This document shows positions 1 to 5,017 of a stretch of DNA of 5,017 bases, in pieces. A model generated the notes under the pieces. The model was given only the letters and a program-made list of their open reading frames with translations. It had not been told where the DNA came from and made no database searches. The translations under genes were made by a program, and so were the position numbers. The stretch comes from Burkholderiales bacterium UBA6064 (GTDB lineage: Bacteria > Pseudomonadota > Gammaproteobacteria > Burkholderiales > Burkholderiaceae_B), in assembly GCA_002428895.1 (NCBI GenBank), contig DIYC01000099.1:1-5017 (forward strand), given 5' to 3'. Every line of letters begins with the position of its first letter. Position 1 is the first letter of the stretch.

Positions 1-693
1 CGGGGGTTTGATCAAGCACAACGCAATGCCAACGATGGTGTTTCACTCTTGCAAGTCGCAGACGGTGCCATGGGAAAAATTGGTGACAACTTACAGCGCA
101 TGCGTGAATTGGCCGTTCAAGCTAAAAACGGCACGTTAAACACCACCGACCGTGAAAACCTTGATCGTGAATATCAAGAGTTGTCCAGCGAAGTTCAACG
201 TATTGTTGAAGGCAGTGAATTTAATGGCAACAACTTGTTTTCAGATGCGAATAAATCAGTCACTCTGCAAGTGGGCGCAGGCAATGCAGCCGGTGACAGC
301 CTAGAAGTCAACCTCACGTCAAACGGTGTAGCAAGCGGTAACGCATTAATCACCTTAATGGAAAATGGAGCCAACGACATTGTCACCAACTTAGGCGATA
401 TTAGTACAGCCAACAACGCAGAAACTGCAATTGATGAACTCGATGCACAAATCGACAACGTCACAAACTTACGCGCAACAGTGGGTGCAGGTTTAAGCCG
501 CTTAGAACAAGTGTCTGAATCGTTGCAGACCAACTCGGCCAACCTGCAATCGGCACGCGGGCGAATTATGGATGCCGACTTTGCCAAAGAAACGGCAAAC
601 CTAACTCGAACACAGATTCTGCAACAAGCAGGTACTGCCATGTTGGCACAGGCCAACCAAATTCCGCAAAACGTACTCGGTTTACTTCGGTAA
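1..693 (+). CDS. fliC: Flagellin, 3' part (N-terminus outside the window)
   Basis: Flagellin is the filament subunit, exported by the flagellar type III apparatus and polymerised under the FliD cap. The frame is open from base 1 and gives 230 residues ending in TAA. It opens inside the conserved N-terminal D0/D1 region: R1-GFDQAQRNANDGVSLLQVADGAM is the usual flagellin segment, so roughly 50 residues should lie upstream. LQRMRELAVQ at fragment residues 31-40 matches the conserved D1 helix that TLR5 recognises in Salmonella FliC. The D1/D0 C-terminus is complete: RIMDADFAKETANLTRTQILQQAG from residue 188, ending NQIPQNVLGLLR. Only about 55 residues (FSDANKSVTL to about DISTA) separate the two conserved halves, so this is a compact flagellin without large D2/D3 domains. 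The TTG at 49 is an internal codon, not a start. Family assignment is very secure; the symbol could be fliC or another flagellin paralogue name. Confidence 0.97.
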   Translation, partial: RGFDQAQRNANDGVSLLQVADGAMGKIGDNLQRMRELAVQAKNGTLNTTDRENLDREYQELSSEVQRIVEGSEFNGNNLFSDANKSVTLQVGAGNAAGDSLEVNLTSNGVASGNALITLMENGANDIVTNLGDISTANNAETAIDELDAQIDNVTNLRATVGAGLSRLEQVSESLQTNSANLQSARGRIMDADFAKETANLTRTQILQQAGTAMLAQANQIPQNVLGLLR

Positions 694-706
694 TCGTTAG
701 TAATCT

Positions 707-755
707 CAGCACCCCAATTCATTTAGCCACAAACCAAATGAATTGCGGGGTGTTG
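707..755 (+). terminator. Long stem-loop after flagellin, probable terminator
   Basis: Arms 707-724 and 736-755 pair almost fully. CACCCC (710-715) pairs with GGGGTG (747-752), and AATTCATTT (716-724) pairs with AAATGAATT (736-744). There is a 2-base bulge (745-746), an 11-base loop (725-735), and three more outer pairs including one G-U. It starts 13 bases after the flagellin stop. The downstream U-tract is poor (CTCACCCCTTAATT), so it may act as a terminator, as a 3' end protecting an abundant flagellin mRNA, or both. The GGGGTG arm can also fold with a second CACCCC at 758-763 (see findings). Confidence 0.75.
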
Positions 756-848
756 CTCACCCCTTAATTAACAAAAGATCACCTCAACAGAAACACGAAC
801 TCCCCATTTAGAGGATTTATTCGCGCACAAAACCGAGTATAAACAAAT

Positions 849-875
849 TAAAGAAGTTGATTGTTTAGCCGTTAA
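849..875 (+). promoter_or_regulatory. Sigma-28 (FliA) promoter for flaG-fliD
   Basis: TAAAGAAG (849-856) and GCCGTTAA (868-875) are separated by exactly 11 bases. The enterobacterial sigma-28 consensus is TAAAGTTT-N11-GCCGATAA: the core TAAAG is perfect and the -10 element matches 7 of 8. Transcription should start near 882, giving a 5' leader of about 50 bases before flaG. This fits the known FliA dependence of late (class 3) flagellar genes. No other site this good was seen in the window by eye. It should drive flaG and fliD and may read on into fliS, fliT and fliK. Confidence 0.85.
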
Positions 876-914
876 TACCTTTAAGAGGCTTTTAAGCTTT
901 CTTTGAGTTTCTTT

Positions 915-920
915 AGGGAG
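915..920 (+). promoter_or_regulatory. Ribosome binding site deciding the flaG start
   Basis: AGGGAG lies 10 bases before the ATG at 931 but only 1 base before an in-frame ATG at 922. The spacing strongly favours 931 as the initiation codon. Confidence 0.7.
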
Positions 921-930
921 AATGGTTGAC

Positions 931-1266
931 ATGGAAATTAACTTAACAACCAATACGCAGCTTAGTGCAAATAACAAGATTCAGAAGTCTGATAAACCTA
1001 CAACGAGTGTTGTTGACAACAATGACTCTAAGCCACTGTCAGATTCTGAAGTTAAAGTTTTAGTCACTAAAGGTAACGAAATTTTAAAACTAACAGGTCG
1101 AGAATTAAGCATCCAGATGGATCCAGAATTAAAAAAACCAGTGATTCAGGTAATTGATCAAGAAACCAAAAAAGTGGTTCGACAATTTCCCTCTGAAGAA
1201 ATGCTTAATTTAGCCAAAGCACTCGAAAAGTCTCAAGGTGTTTTGCTATCCACTGTAGTCAAATAG
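931..1266 (+). CDS. flaG: FlaG family flagellar protein
   Basis: This is a 111-residue protein ending in TAG, of the usual FlaG size. Residues 1-50 are polar and low in hydrophobics, probably disordered, with runs of N, T, S, K and D. The conserved FlaG domain spans about residues 55-100: RELSIQMDPELKKPVIQVIDQETKKVVRQFPSEEML fits the family pattern of two strands, a D-x-x-T turn (D76, T79) and an (I/V)RQ-x-P-x-E motif (R84, Q85, P87, E89). FlaG is a small protein of poorly understood mechanism. In Pseudomonas, Campylobacter and Aeromonas relatives it has been linked to filament length or stability. It lies between flagellin and fliD, as in many polar-flagellum clusters, just downstream of the sigma-28 promoter and 18 bases before fliD, so it is very likely co-transcribed with fliD. 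The ATG at 922 would add three residues but has no usable ribosome binding site spacing. Confidence 0.9.
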   Translation: MEINLTTNTQLSANNKIQKSDKPTTSVVDNNDSKPLSDSEVKVLVTKGNEILKLTGRELSIQMDPELKKPVIQVIDQETKKVVRQFPSEEMLNLAKALEKSQGVLLSTVVK

Positions 1267-1284
1267 TCATCAACGGAGTCAGTC

Positions 1285-2955
1285 ATGGGTACAATCAGTT
1301 CAGCGGGCGTCGGTTCAGGTCTTGATATTGAAGGCATTATTAAAGGACTGATGAATGCAGAAGCAGCCCCCTTACGCCGACTAGAAGAGCAACGAACCTC
1401 GATTAACACCAAACTGTCGATTTATGGCATTATTAAAAACTCGTTCGATGGCTTACAAACTGCGGCAAAAAAAATATCAAATCTTGACAACTTATACCCA
1501 CAAAAAGCCACGTCATCCAATGAGTCATTTATCACGGCATCAGCCAGTTCAAATGCTGCTGCTGGGAATTATCGCATTGAAGTTTCTAAATTGGCTCAGG
1601 CTCAAAGTGTTGCAGTCGACAGCGTCACAGACCGCGATGCCTTTTTTGGTCAAGGCACACTGACTTTCACATTGGGTGAATACAACTCAGTCGGCAACAC
1701 GTTCACACCCAATGCCAGCAAAACTCCAGTCAACGTGACCATTGATGCAACCAACAACACGTTAAGCGGAATTCGACAAGCCATTAATAACGCCAATGCT
1801 GGTGTAAGTGCCACGATTGTGAATGATGGTTCTGGCGATCGCTTAGTGATCACCAGCACCGAAACAGGTAAAGACTTAGGATTTAAAATTGATGTCAGTG
1901 GCGATACGACTGGGAGCAACACCGACCAAACTGGGCTATCTCGGTTGGCATTTAATCCCACCCTAGCCGCTGGCCCAGGAACAGGAAATAATGTTCAAAC
2001 GCTTCAACAAGCCCAAAATGCTGAATTCACAGTCAACAACTTAGCAATTAGCAAACGCTCTAACACAGTGACCGATGCAATCGAAGGGTTAACACTCAAC
2101 CTGAAAAACACCACCACAGGCCCAGTGGATGTCAAGGTTGAACTAGACAACAGCAAAGTGAAAGAAACCTTAAATGAATTTGTCTCAGCCTACAATAAAA
2201 TTCGTGGTAACCTGAAAGATCAACAAGAAAAAGATGCTACCCTATCTTCAGAAAGTACGCCTTCTCGACTTGAAAATGGTCTAAGAAACATCTTAAGACA
2301 AACCTTTAGTGCCTATGGCGATATTGGCTTAAACAGTATAGGCCTAAGCTTTAGCAACACCGGTGTATTAAGCCTAAATCAAAGCAAATTGGATGAAGCC
2401 TTAGCCAATGACCCCATGATTTTAGAAAAAATATTTGCGAATACGGGCACAACCTCGAATGCGAATGTGTCTTACTTAGGTGCAACTTCAAAAACACAAA
2501 GTGGTACTTACGCGATTAACATCACGCAAAGCGGAGGTGGGGGTAATACTATTGCAGGTACTTTAGGCGGTGTTGCAGGCTCGGGGTCAGACAATATCTT
2601 AAAAGGTGGTGCAGGTACCTATGTTTCAGGAAACGCCGAAGGACTCAGTTTTTCAGTCGTTGAAGGCGTATCAGGGAATTTAGGCACCATCACCTTTAAT
2701 AAAGGCTTAGGAAGCCAGCTCGAAGACTGGATTAAACAGTTGAATGAAGAAGGCGGTATGCTTAACGCCAGAACAACAGGTTTAAATGGCAGACTCTCTC
2801 GACTTGATGACCAAGAAGAACGGCTCAATTTAAGACTTGACCAAATTCAAAAACGATACAGAGCGCAATTTACTGCCTTAGACACCATGCTGGCCAGCAT
2901 GCAACAAACTAGCACTTATTTATCGCAACAACTGTCTGCTTTATCAAGAAATTAA
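1285..2955 (+). CDS. fliD: Flagellar filament capping protein FliD (HAP2)
   Basis: FliD forms the oligomeric cap at the filament tip and guides insertion of flagellin subunits. The product is 556 residues. The start has a good site, CGGAGT (1274-1279), 5 bases before ATG. The N-terminal FliD domain is plain: MGTISSAGVGSGLDIEGIIKGLMNAE, then PLRRLEEQRTSINTKLS and a KIS segment. A flagellin/hook IN-type motif occupies about residues 157-205 (TLSGIRQAINNANAGVSATIVNDGSGDRLVITS in outline). A second IN-like stretch with TVTDAIEGLTLNLKN lies near 261-275. The C-terminal domain follows, containing ALANDPMILEKIF and a glycine-rich insert near 416-450. It ends in a long helical, coiled-coil-prone tail (about 499-552) containing RYRAQFTALDTMLASMQQTSTYLSQQL. 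The tail pattern is typical of beta/gammaproteobacterial FliD. No signal peptide is seen, as expected for a type III export substrate. Its likely chaperone FliT is encoded two genes downstream. Confidence 0.97.
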   Translation: MGTISSAGVGSGLDIEGIIKGLMNAEAAPLRRLEEQRTSINTKLSIYGIIKNSFDGLQTAAKKISNLDNLYPQKATSSNESFITASASSNAAAGNYRIEVSKLAQAQSVAVDSVTDRDAFFGQGTLTFTLGEYNSVGNTFTPNASKTPVNVTIDATNNTLSGIRQAINNANAGVSATIVNDGSGDRLVITSTETGKDLGFKIDVSGDTTGSNTDQTGLSRLAFNPTLAAGPGTGNNVQTLQQAQNAEFTVNNLAISKRSNTVTDAIEGLTLNLKNTTTGPVDVKVELDNSKVKETLNEFVSAYNKIRGNLKDQQEKDATLSSESTPSRLENGLRNILRQTFSAYGDIGLNSIGLSFSNTGVLSLNQSKLDEALANDPMILEKIFANTGTTSNANVSYLGATSKTQSGTYAINITQSGGGGNTIAGTLGGVAGSGSDNILKGGAGTYVSGNAEGLSFSVVEGVSGNLGTITFNKGLGSQLEDWIKQLNEEGGMLNARTTGLNGRLSRLDDQEERLNLRLDQIQKRYRAQFTALDTMLASMQQTSTYLSQQLSALSRN

Positions 2956-2957
2956 GG

Positions 2958-3059
2958 GGTGATAAAACTTAAAAAAAGTCTAATAAACCCCGCTTAATAT
3001 CGACTTAAAAAAATAACGTAACACCTTATTATTATTAAAAATAATTTGAATTTATCACC
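2958..3059. repeat. Perfect 9-bp inverted repeat bracketing the fliD-fliS gap
   Basis: GGTGATAAA (2958-2966, just after the fliD stop) is exactly complementary to TTTATCACC (3051-3059). The arms are 84 bases apart. The right arm ends one base before the fliS ribosome binding site AGAGGT. It could close a long-range mRNA stem or be a protein site half-pair; chance is also possible in an AT-rich spacer. Confidence 0.5.
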
Positions 3060-3060
3060 A

Positions 3061-3066
3061 AGAGGT
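3061..3066 (+). promoter_or_regulatory. Ribosome binding site of fliS
   Basis: AGAGGT lies 8 bases before the ATG at 3075 and 11 before the adjacent ATG at 3078. It supports initiation at one of these paired ATGs. It directly follows the right arm of the 9-bp inverted repeat. Confidence 0.75.
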
Positions 3067-3074
3067 AAGCTTAA

Positions 3075-3470
3075 ATGATGTTTGGAGCAAAAGCATATGC
3101 GCAAGTTGGATTAGAGTCTGGGGTCAACTCGGCCTCACCTCATCAATTAATCACCATGCTATTTGACGGTGCAATTGAGGCCATTAAACGTGCAAAAAAC
3201 TGCTTGGCCAACCAAGACACCATTGGCAAAATCACTGCAATTGACAAAGCAATTCGAATTGTAGGAGATGGTTTAATTTCGTCATTAGACCTTGAGGCTG
3301 GCGATGAATTAGGTGCTCAGCTACTTTCTTTGTATCAATTTGTTTCGCGAGAACTTGTATTGGCCAATGCGAAGAATGATGTAGCTAAAATGGATAATTG
3401 TATTGAGCTACTCGCCGATTTACGATCAGCCTGGGCTGAAATTGGTCAAAAATTGAGTCAACCGAGCTAA
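3075..3470 (+). CDS. fliS: Flagellar export chaperone FliS
   Basis: FliS is the cytoplasmic, helical-bundle chaperone that binds the C-terminal D0 region of newly made flagellin, prevents early polymerisation and delivers it to the export gate. The product is 131 residues, normal for the family. The opening MMFGAKAYAQVGLESGVNSASPHQLITMLFDGAIEAI carries the family hallmarks: the N-terminal AY-x-x-V segment (residues 7-11), S21-P-H-Q-L-I and M28-L-F-D-G-A. The usual helical segments follow, including IRIVGDGLISSLDLEAG (60-76), LLSLYQFVSREL (83-94) and a C-terminal helix with LLADLRSAWAEI (112-123). The ATG at 3075 or 3078 may be used, a one-residue difference. It sits between fliD and fliT, and its client flagellin is encoded at the left edge of the window. 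Confidence 0.96.
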   Translation: MMFGAKAYAQVGLESGVNSASPHQLITMLFDGAIEAIKRAKNCLANQDTIGKITAIDKAIRIVGDGLISSLDLEAGDELGAQLLSLYQFVSRELVLANAKNDVAKMDNCIELLADLRSAWAEIGQKLSQPS

Positions 3471-3472
3471 AA

Positions 3473-3490
3473 GTGCATCGGTTTATGCAC
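3473..3490 (+). promoter_or_regulatory. Hairpin touching the fliT ribosome binding site
   Basis: GTGCAT (3473-3478) and ATGCAC (3485-3490) form a perfect 6-bp stem with a 6-base loop. The stem begins 2 bases after the fliS stop and ends at the first base of AAAGGA, the fliT ribosome binding site. No U-tract follows, so it is not a standard terminator. It could tune fliT translation or mark an mRNA processing point. Confidence 0.5.
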
Positions 3491-3496
3491 AAAGGA
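3491..3496 (+). promoter_or_regulatory. Ribosome binding site deciding the fliT start
   Basis: AAAGGA runs into the in-frame ATG at 3496 (its last A is the first base of that codon), so it cannot serve that codon. It is 11 bases before the ATG at 3508. A second, shorter AAGG (3501-3504) lies only 3 bases before 3508. Both favour 3508. Confidence 0.6.
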
Positions 3497-3507
3497 TGTC
3501 AAGGCTT

Positions 3508-3852
3508 ATGATTGTTGAAACAGTACCCAACCAAAAATTAATGTCGCTCTACGCTGCGATTGCAAAACAAAGCGAACAAATGCTCTGCGCAGCGCAAACC
3601 GGCGACTGGGATGCATTATGTGATGCTGAAAAACAATGCTCAAGGCTCATCGAAGATTTAAAACGCATTAAACCGAACTGTATTCAACTGAGTGCCGATG
3701 AAAAACAAGAACACATTAATTATTTAAAAAAAATACTTGCTGACGATGCCGCCATTCGCGATTTAACAGAACCAAGACTGGCCAATTTAGAGCAATTTTT
3801 GCGTGCCGCAAACAACCAACATCGACTTAAAAACTCTTACGGATCACGCTAA
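3508..3852 (+). CDS. fliT: FliT-type flagellar chaperone
   Basis: FliT is the small export chaperone for the cap protein FliD; in Salmonella it also restrains FlhDC activity. This 114-residue protein is all-helical in character and fits the short proteobacterial FliT group. Visible marks are LYAAIAKQSEQMLCAAQTGDWDALCDAEKQCSRLIEDL (residues 14-51) with the characteristic GDWD (32-35), then K-x-x-YLKKILADDAAIRDLTEPRLANLEQFL (about 70-98), and a terminal SYG near residue 111. The family is poorly conserved, so position directly after fliS and two genes after fliD is important support. The alternative ATG at 3496 would add MSRL and give 118 residues, but the ribosome binding site spacing argues against it. 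Whether it has the FlhC-binding role is unknown. Confidence 0.88.
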   Translation: MIVETVPNQKLMSLYAAIAKQSEQMLCAAQTGDWDALCDAEKQCSRLIEDLKRIKPNCIQLSADEKQEHINYLKKILADDAAIRDLTEPRLANLEQFLRAANNQHRLKNSYGSR

Positions 3853-3854
3853 CC

Positions 3855-3859
3855 AAGGA
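3855..3859 (+). promoter_or_regulatory. Ribosome binding site between fliT and fliK
   Basis: AAGGA lies 8 bases before the ATG at 3868, 12 before an in-frame fliK GTG at 3872, and 21 before the fliK ATG at 3881. It is therefore best placed for the mini-ORF rather than for fliK. The surrounding pattern (AAGGAT, then GCTTATG) resembles the fliT start region. Confidence 0.55.
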
Positions 3860-3867
3860 TACAGCTT

Positions 3868-3900
3868 ATGAGTGGTCATTATGGCACTAACACCGCTTAG
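3868..3900 (+). CDS. Possible 10-residue upstream ORF overlapping the fliK start
   Basis: An ATG with the best-placed Shine-Dalgarno in this gap opens MSGHYGTNTA and stops at TAG 3898-3900. It overlaps the first codons of fliK, whose ATG at 3881 is in the +1 phase. No family is recognisable in ten residues. It may be a real leader that couples or limits fliK translation, a chance ORF, or the original fliK N-terminus separated from the rest by a one-base indel or sequencing error. Ribosome profiling or a comparison with close relatives would decide. Confidence 0.3.
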   Translation: MSGHYGTNTA

Positions 3901-5017
3901 GGGCAACAACTCCAATTCAGTTAACTCCACCCTACAATCCAATCCGGGAGATCGTGTTTCTTCCGAAGGGCGCTCGGTTGGCCCAATTGTTGCAATCTTA
4001 TCCAGACAAATGCCCTTACCACTGGCTCAACAACTGGCAGGACAAACGGCACTGGTTAAAGTGGTTAAAAATGATGCCAACAACCAAGCCGAACTTGAAT
4101 TAAATGGGCAACAAGTTTCGGTCAAACTGCCACCTGGTAAATCACTCACCCCCGGTGAATTCATCACTGTGTCGTTTGCATTAAGCGACAAAAGCAAAGC
4201 CGATGGTTTAGACGACAACAAGTCGACTCGAAAAACATCAAGCACAAACCCCCTGCTTGAACTGACCACTGAAAACGAAGACGATACTCAATCGAACATT
4301 AAAAAAAGTAATAGCTTTATCAGTAATCTGTCAAGCACTGCACGGCTTATTGGCTTAATCGAAAAACTGGGGCAACCTAAAAATACGCTGCCTTTTCAAA
4401 CCAGCGTTTCCACGCAACCAATTGCAAATTTACTGAATACCAACAACACCACCAAATTAATTCATGCTGAACAATTTAACAATGCACCCACGAACACGGG
4501 CAACATTCGACTCACTGCCAATAGCCAAAACTCAATAAATTCTTTGAGTACACAAACTCTAGCAAATGGAAATACCACTTTAAATGCCAGCTCCAATTTA
4601 AACTCACAAAACTTAGCCACCACACCCACTCAAGCACAAACAACCAACTCGGCACACTCTCAACCGACCAACCCAAATTTAACCGCCCAACCTGCCCCAA
4701 CACTGCCTAGCAGCCTGGTTGCGCTCAAAGTACCAACATTTTCAGTTAATCAAACTGTAACCATTAACCCAGCCCAGTTAAATACGCAAAAACTATCGTC
4801 CGAACTGGCACAGCATGTAAGCCAAGCGGTTGAAAACAGTGGTTTATTTTATGAGTCTCATTTACAACAATGGGCTAAAGGTGATCGCACCAAAGCACAA
4901 CTGTTACTTGAACCGCAAGCTCGATTTGGAGCGGAGCAAACAATCACAGATAAAAACTTAGATGCCAATGCGATGAATCAATCGGTCAAAATGGTAGCCC
5001 ATCAACTGAATGTTTTG
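3881..5017 (+). CDS. fliK: Flagellar hook-length control protein FliK, 5' part
   Basis: FliK is exported during hook building, measures hook length, and through its C-terminal domain acts on FlhB to switch export from hook to filament substrates. The frame is open for 379 codons with no stop and runs off the right edge. N-terminal part (about residues 33-100): GPIVAILSRQMPLPLAQQLAGQTALVKVV, then LELNGQQVSVKLPPGKSLTPGEFITVSF, a beta-rich pattern seen in this FliK group. Residues about 165-275 are a low-complexity stretch rich in N, T, S, Q and P, as expected for the stretchable ruler segment. At 320-331 SGLFYESHLQQW, then KGDRTKAQLLLEPQ, marks the start of the conserved C-terminal switch domain; the last residues VKMVAHQLNVL continue it. 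Start: ATG 3881 has only a weak site (GAGTGGT, 3870-3876). GTG 3872 is an alternative with AAGGA 12 bases upstream; an in-frame TGA at 3869 rules out anything earlier. The identification is secure; the exact start is not. Confidence 0.88.
   Translation, partial: MALTPLRGNNSNSVNSTLQSNPGDRVSSEGRSVGPIVAILSRQMPLPLAQQLAGQTALVKVVKNDANNQAELELNGQQVSVKLPPGKSLTPGEFITVSFALSDKSKADGLDDNKSTRKTSSTNPLLELTTENEDDTQSNIKKSNSFISNLSSTARLIGLIEKLGQPKNTLPFQTSVSTQPIANLLNTNNTTKLIHAEQFNNAPTNTGNIRLTANSQNSINSLSTQTLANGNTTLNASSNLNSQNLATTPTQAQTTNSAHSQPTNPNLTAQPAPTLPSSLVALKVPTFSVNQTVTINPAQLNTQKLSSELAQHVSQAVENSGLFYESHLQQWAKGDRTKAQLLLEPQARFGAEQTITDKNLDANAMNQSVKMVAHQLNVL

Larger units (their letters stand above)
2956..3074 (+). 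other. AT-rich fliD-fliS gap, no gene
   Basis: This 119-base spacer is strongly AT-rich with several A and T runs and has no plausible coding frame. It holds a perfect 9-bp inverted repeat at its two ends (separate entry), a small AT-only hairpin (ATTATT/AATAAT around 3031-3046), and the fliS ribosome binding site. I see no convincing rho-independent terminator. A poor sigma-28-like pair (TAAAAAAA at 2970-2977, 11 bases, CCCGCTTA at 2989-2996, about 9 of 16 matches) is too weak to call a promoter. Confidence 0.6.

Noticed and set aside
195..722. 175-codon open frame on the minus strand opposite flagellin
   Set aside because: The + strand here is unmistakable flagellin; the antisense frame has no recognisable domain and is a shadow of its codon bias.
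922..930. ATG 922 as the flaG start
   Set aside because: AGGGAG ends one base before it, too close for initiation; 931 has normal spacing.
1424..1663. 79-codon + strand frame inside fliD
   Set aside because: It is wholly inside the conserved FliD N-terminal domain in another phase, with no ribosome binding site or family resemblance.
1650..1961. Minus-strand frame of 103 codons within fliD
   Set aside because: Antisense shadow of a conserved coding region with no supporting signals.
2970..2996. Sigma-28-like pair TAAAAAAA-N11-CCCGCTTA before fliS
   Set aside because: Only about 9 of 16 positions match and the -35 half is just an A-run, so it is easily produced by chance in this AT-rich gap.
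3496..3507. ATG 3496 as the fliT start
   Set aside because: The Shine-Dalgarno overlaps the codon itself; ATG 3508 is better spaced.
3895..3901. Programmed +1 frameshift joining the mini-ORF to fliK at GCT-TAG-G
   Set aside because: The P-site Ala tRNA on GCU could not re-pair with CUU after a +1 slip, and no stimulatory signal is evident; a leader ORF or indel is simpler.
4182..4206. GCCGATGG with an upstream TAAG inside fliK, sigma-28-like
   Set aside because: The spacing is wrong and the upstream half is poor; it lies within coding sequence.
4027..4703. Minus-strand frames opposite the fliK region (around 4027-4269 and 4512-4703)
   Set aside because: The + strand frame is continuously open for 379 codons and carries FliK motifs; the antisense frames are low-complexity shadows rich in W, L and S.
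1..5017. Mobile elements, tRNA/rRNA, CRISPR arrays, toxin-antitoxin or defence genes
   Set aside because: Looked for on both strands; the window is filled by flagellar genes and short gaps, and none of these signatures is present.

Overview
The window is a compact block of late flagellar (filament-assembly) genes, all on the + strand. The order is flagellin (3' part only), flaG, fliD, fliS, fliT and the 5' part of a fliK-type hook-length control gene. Base composition looks moderately AT-rich. The FliS, FliT, FliD and FliK sequences resemble betaproteobacterial or related gammaproteobacterial versions. Examples are the FliS start with AYAQVGLESGV, the short FliT with GDWD, ILADDAAIR and a YG end, and FliK with SGLFYESHLQQW. 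My best guess is a low-GC, polarly flagellated betaproteobacterium (Nitrosomonadales/Methylophilales-like), but this rests on family resemblance remembered from experience, not on a search.

Layout: positions 1-693 hold the last 230 residues of a small flagellin. A 707-763 stem-loop region follows it and probably ends its transcript. A near-consensus sigma-28 (FliA) promoter lies at 849-875 and should drive flaG (931-1266) and fliD (1285-2955), which are separated by only 18 bases. An AT-rich 119-base gap bounded by a perfect 9-bp inverted repeat precedes fliS (3075-3470). A small hairpin touching the ribosome binding site separates fliS from fliT (3508-3852). After fliT, the best Shine-Dalgarno/ATG pair opens only a 10-residue reading frame (3868-3900). 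The fliK frame (ATG 3881, running off the right edge) begins inside it in the +1 phase.

How the genes work together: FliS and FliT are the cytoplasmic export chaperones for flagellin and for the cap protein FliD respectively. FliD forms the distal cap under which flagellin polymerises, and FlaG is commonly linked to filament length. FliK is the secreted ruler that switches export from hook to filament substrates. The block is therefore an export and assembly module, with hook-length control appended to the filament genes. I see no mobile element, RNA gene, CRISPR array or defence-like system. Most of the window is ordinary flagellar biology, and the items worth a second look are small regulatory structures in the gaps and the unusual start of fliK.
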